From the NCBI GenBank assembly GCA_958295925.1, contig CATQHL010000001.1:526676-590675 (forward strand): a DNA stretch of 64,000 nucleotides, read 5' to 3'. The stretch's first letter is position 1. Every line of letters starts with the position of its first letter. This document shows, in pieces, positions 62,510 to 64,000 of the stretch. Made by a program: the position numbers and the translations under genes. Source of the DNA: an uncultured Acidimicrobiales bacterium (GTDB lineage: Bacteria; Actinomycetota; Acidimicrobiia; Acidimicrobiales; CATQHL01). The notes under the pieces were generated by a model. That model made no database searches. It was given only the letters and a program-made list of their open reading frames with translations, and was not told the origin of the DNA.

Positions 62510-62688
62510 CTAGATACGCCCTCCTCTGTCAGTCTGTCAGCTGTTGGGGGCAAATGAATGGGAAGCGATGAAGCAGGCGATGAAGCAGAAGATGAATAGT
62601 AAGCGAAGAAGCAGATGAGCCTGAGTGTTCCTTTGTATAATTCTCGACAGATAAACATACCACTGCTGGAGTTTGTGTGAGAAGCCAC
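62510..62688. promoter_or_regulatory. Divergent promoter region
   Basis: A perfect TATAAT (62636-62641) faces the protease gene, about 47 bases before its ATG; the -35 is weak. Short repeats of GCGATGAAGCAG and AAGATGAATAGTAAGCGAAG fill the left half. Confidence 0.5.
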
Positions 62689-64000
62689 ATGCGACGCAAA
62701 AGACTCGCTGCAGCCCTCATAGGGGCAGGTTTTCTTGTAGTTCAAATCGCCTCCGGGTGCGGTGCTGCACAGCAATCCGAAGCCGAGAGGCTTCAGACGG
62801 AAGCAAAAAGACTTCAGCAGGGTTTCGTGGAGGCCGACACCCGAGCCTCTAAGGCAGCCATCGAAGCAGCTGAGGCTTTAGGCGAGGCAGAGCGGCTCCG
62901 CGTGGCCTACGACGAAGCAAAAGACCGAGCCGCCGAGGCCATCAGCGAGGCGTCCGACGCAGAAAGCCGCTCGGAAGACGCGATAACACGCGCCGAACAG
63001 GCCATTGCCGAGTCCAAGAAGCTCCAAGAGGCGCTCGAATCTGCCATGACAGCCGCCGACACCCGCGTGTCCGAGGCCTACGAGGCCGAGAAAAAAGCCA
63101 CACAGGCCATGGAAGAGGCAGCCGCTGCCGTGGTAGAGGCAAGAGCGGAGGCGGCGAAAGGCATCGCAGACGCCGAAGCCAAGGCAAACGCCGCCATTTC
63201 AGCAGCAGAAACCAACGCAGCACAGCGAATCGCCGAGGCCAAGGCTGAGGCTTCAGAAGGTATCGCAGGCGCCGAAGAACGAGCGAACACCGCCATATCT
63301 TCGACAGAGATCGGCGCAGCACAGCGAATCGCCGAGGCCAAGACCAGCGCAGCGGACGCAATCGCCAACGCCGAGGCCAGCGCAGCAGGGGCCATCGCCG
63401 AAGCGAAGGCGGAAGCAGAAAGCGCCATCTCCAGCACCGAGGCAAGCGCCACTGGAGCCATCGCCAAAGCGCTGAGCGTCCCGACCACCACGACCGTCCC
63501 GCCCTGTTCGTTTTCCCGCTCGATTCCAGAAGTTCTTCCGTCGGTTTTCCGCGTCAAATCGGAAGTCGGGATGGGGACGGCCTTCTACATAGGCAACAAC
63601 GAGTTCGTCACCGCCAGGCACGTAGTTGAGGAATCCGCCAGCGTTACGCTCACGAACTCCAGCGCAACATTGAACGCCTTGAGGGTTTGGAGCGACGCCC
63701 AATACGATGTCGCCATCCTGTCCGGCTCCGGCGGAGACATCTCTGCGCTGCAATTACGGCGAACCTCCACGGTGAGGCCCGGACAGGAAATAGCCGCTGT
63801 CGGGTTCCCGCTGATTTCAGCGAGCCTGGCGTCTGCCACAAGCGGTCTTCTGTCGAGAATCTCCGCTGTTCCAGCTCTGGGGGAAGGCGTTTTTCTTCAA
63901 ACCGACGCAGCCGTCAACCAGGGAAGCAGCGGAGGCCCTCTCGTGGACAAGTGCGGCGAGGTGGTGGGGCTGATCGTGGCCAAGGCAGTATCGGTCTCGG
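62689..64000 (+). CDS. Lipoprotein with long coiled coil and HtrA-like serine protease domain, 5' part
   Basis: The frame runs off the right edge (437 codons in the window). Residues 1-24 are a lipoprotein-type signal ending in IASGC (C24). Residues about 30-262 are an Ala/Glu/Lys-rich helix with repeated blocks such as AAQRIAEAKAEA and AISSTE, expected to form a long coiled coil. After a TTTTVPP linker comes a chymotrypsin-fold domain with the full triad: H311 (TARHVV), D340 (YDVAIL) and S414 (NQGSSGGPLVD). The protein thus looks like a surface-anchored protease on a stalk. ATG 62689 is preceded by GAGAAG. Any PDZ domain would lie beyond the window. Confidence 0.88.
   Translation, partial: MRRKRLAAALIGAGFLVVQIASGCGAAQQSEAERLQTEAKRLQQGFVEADTRASKAAIEAAEALGEAERLRVAYDEAKDRAAEAISEASDAESRSEDAITRAEQAIAESKKLQEALESAMTAADTRVSEAYEAEKKATQAMEEAAAAVVEARAEAAKGIADAEAKANAAISAAETNAAQRIAEAKAEASEGIAGAEERANTAISSTEIGAAQRIAEAKTSAADAIANAEASAAGAIAEAKAEAESAISSTEASATGAIAKALSVPTTTTVPPCSFSRSIPEVLPSVFRVKSEVGMGTAFYIGNNEFVTARHVVEESASVTLTNSSATLNALRVWSDAQYDVAILSGSGGDISALQLRRTSTVRPGQEIAAVGFPLISASLASATSGLLSRISAVPALGEGVFLQTDAAVNQGSSGGPLVDKCGEVVGLIVAKAVSVS

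Noticed and set aside
62942..63557. Minus-strand frames opposite the protease stalk
   Set aside because: They are Ala/Leu/Arg-rich reflections of the repetitive coiled-coil coding sequence.

Overview
The window is a chromosomal segment of a GC-rich actinobacterium. Evidence for this: a homodimeric actinobacterial-type pyruvate dehydrogenase E1, a candidate bL37 (a small ribosomal protein I know only from actinobacteria), the mec-cysM pair and Rv1339-like phosphodiesterase next to rdgB, smpB-ssrA, and frequent GTG and TTG starts. Thr/Glu-rich linkers behind lipoprotein signals recall Acidimicrobiia; that narrower placement is inference.

Layout. 0-8 kb: 5' part of a hydantoinase gene, rnhA, aceE, two tandem paralogous MFS exporters, an HhH-GPD protein. 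8-14.3 kb: one giant lipoprotein gene encoding sixteen tandem Cache-like sensor domains. 14.4-17 kb: an alpha/beta hydrolase, two small hypotheticals, the bL37 candidate and a DCC-family protein. 17-27.7 kb: a nucleoside uptake and salvage operon (double-domain BMP lipoprotein, ATPase, two permeases, cytidine deaminase, thymidine phosphorylase, a phytanoyl-CoA-dioxygenase-family protein, adenosine deaminase). 27.7-33.6 kb: repeat-rich, partly AT-rich gaps around a Fic gene and a DUF222/HNH gene. 33.6-37.4 kb: nucleoside hydrolase, PfkB kinase and pseudouridine-5'-phosphate glycosidase, continuing the nucleoside theme. 37.7-50.8 kb: housekeeping genes (PII, SMP-30 protein, acyl-ACP thioesterase, polysaccharide deacetylase, three tRNAs, pcm, rpe, clpP, rdgB, phosphodiesterase, secreted 5'-nucleotidase, cysM, mec, smpB, tmRNA). 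51-60.8 kb: an AT-rich four-gene defence island directly after ssrA whose order and domains fit type II Druantia (druM-druF-druG-druE). 61-64 kb: acyl-CoA carboxylase subunit and, divergently, the start of a lipoprotein with a long coiled coil and an HtrA-like protease domain.

Two things stand out. First, the 16-fold Cache array: I know of no described protein of this form. Second, tandem duplication at every scale: many intergenic gaps are filled by degenerate direct repeats that copy the start region (RBS, start codon, first codons) or the stop region of the adjacent gene. Larger examples are the duplicated BMP domain, the MFS pair and the Cache array. The defence island is a known type of system.

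Functionally, the secreted 5'-nucleotidase, BMP transporter, cytidine and adenosine deaminases, thymidine phosphorylase, nucleoside hydrolase and the pseudouridine pair together suggest that extracellular nucleotides and nucleosides are an important nutrient.
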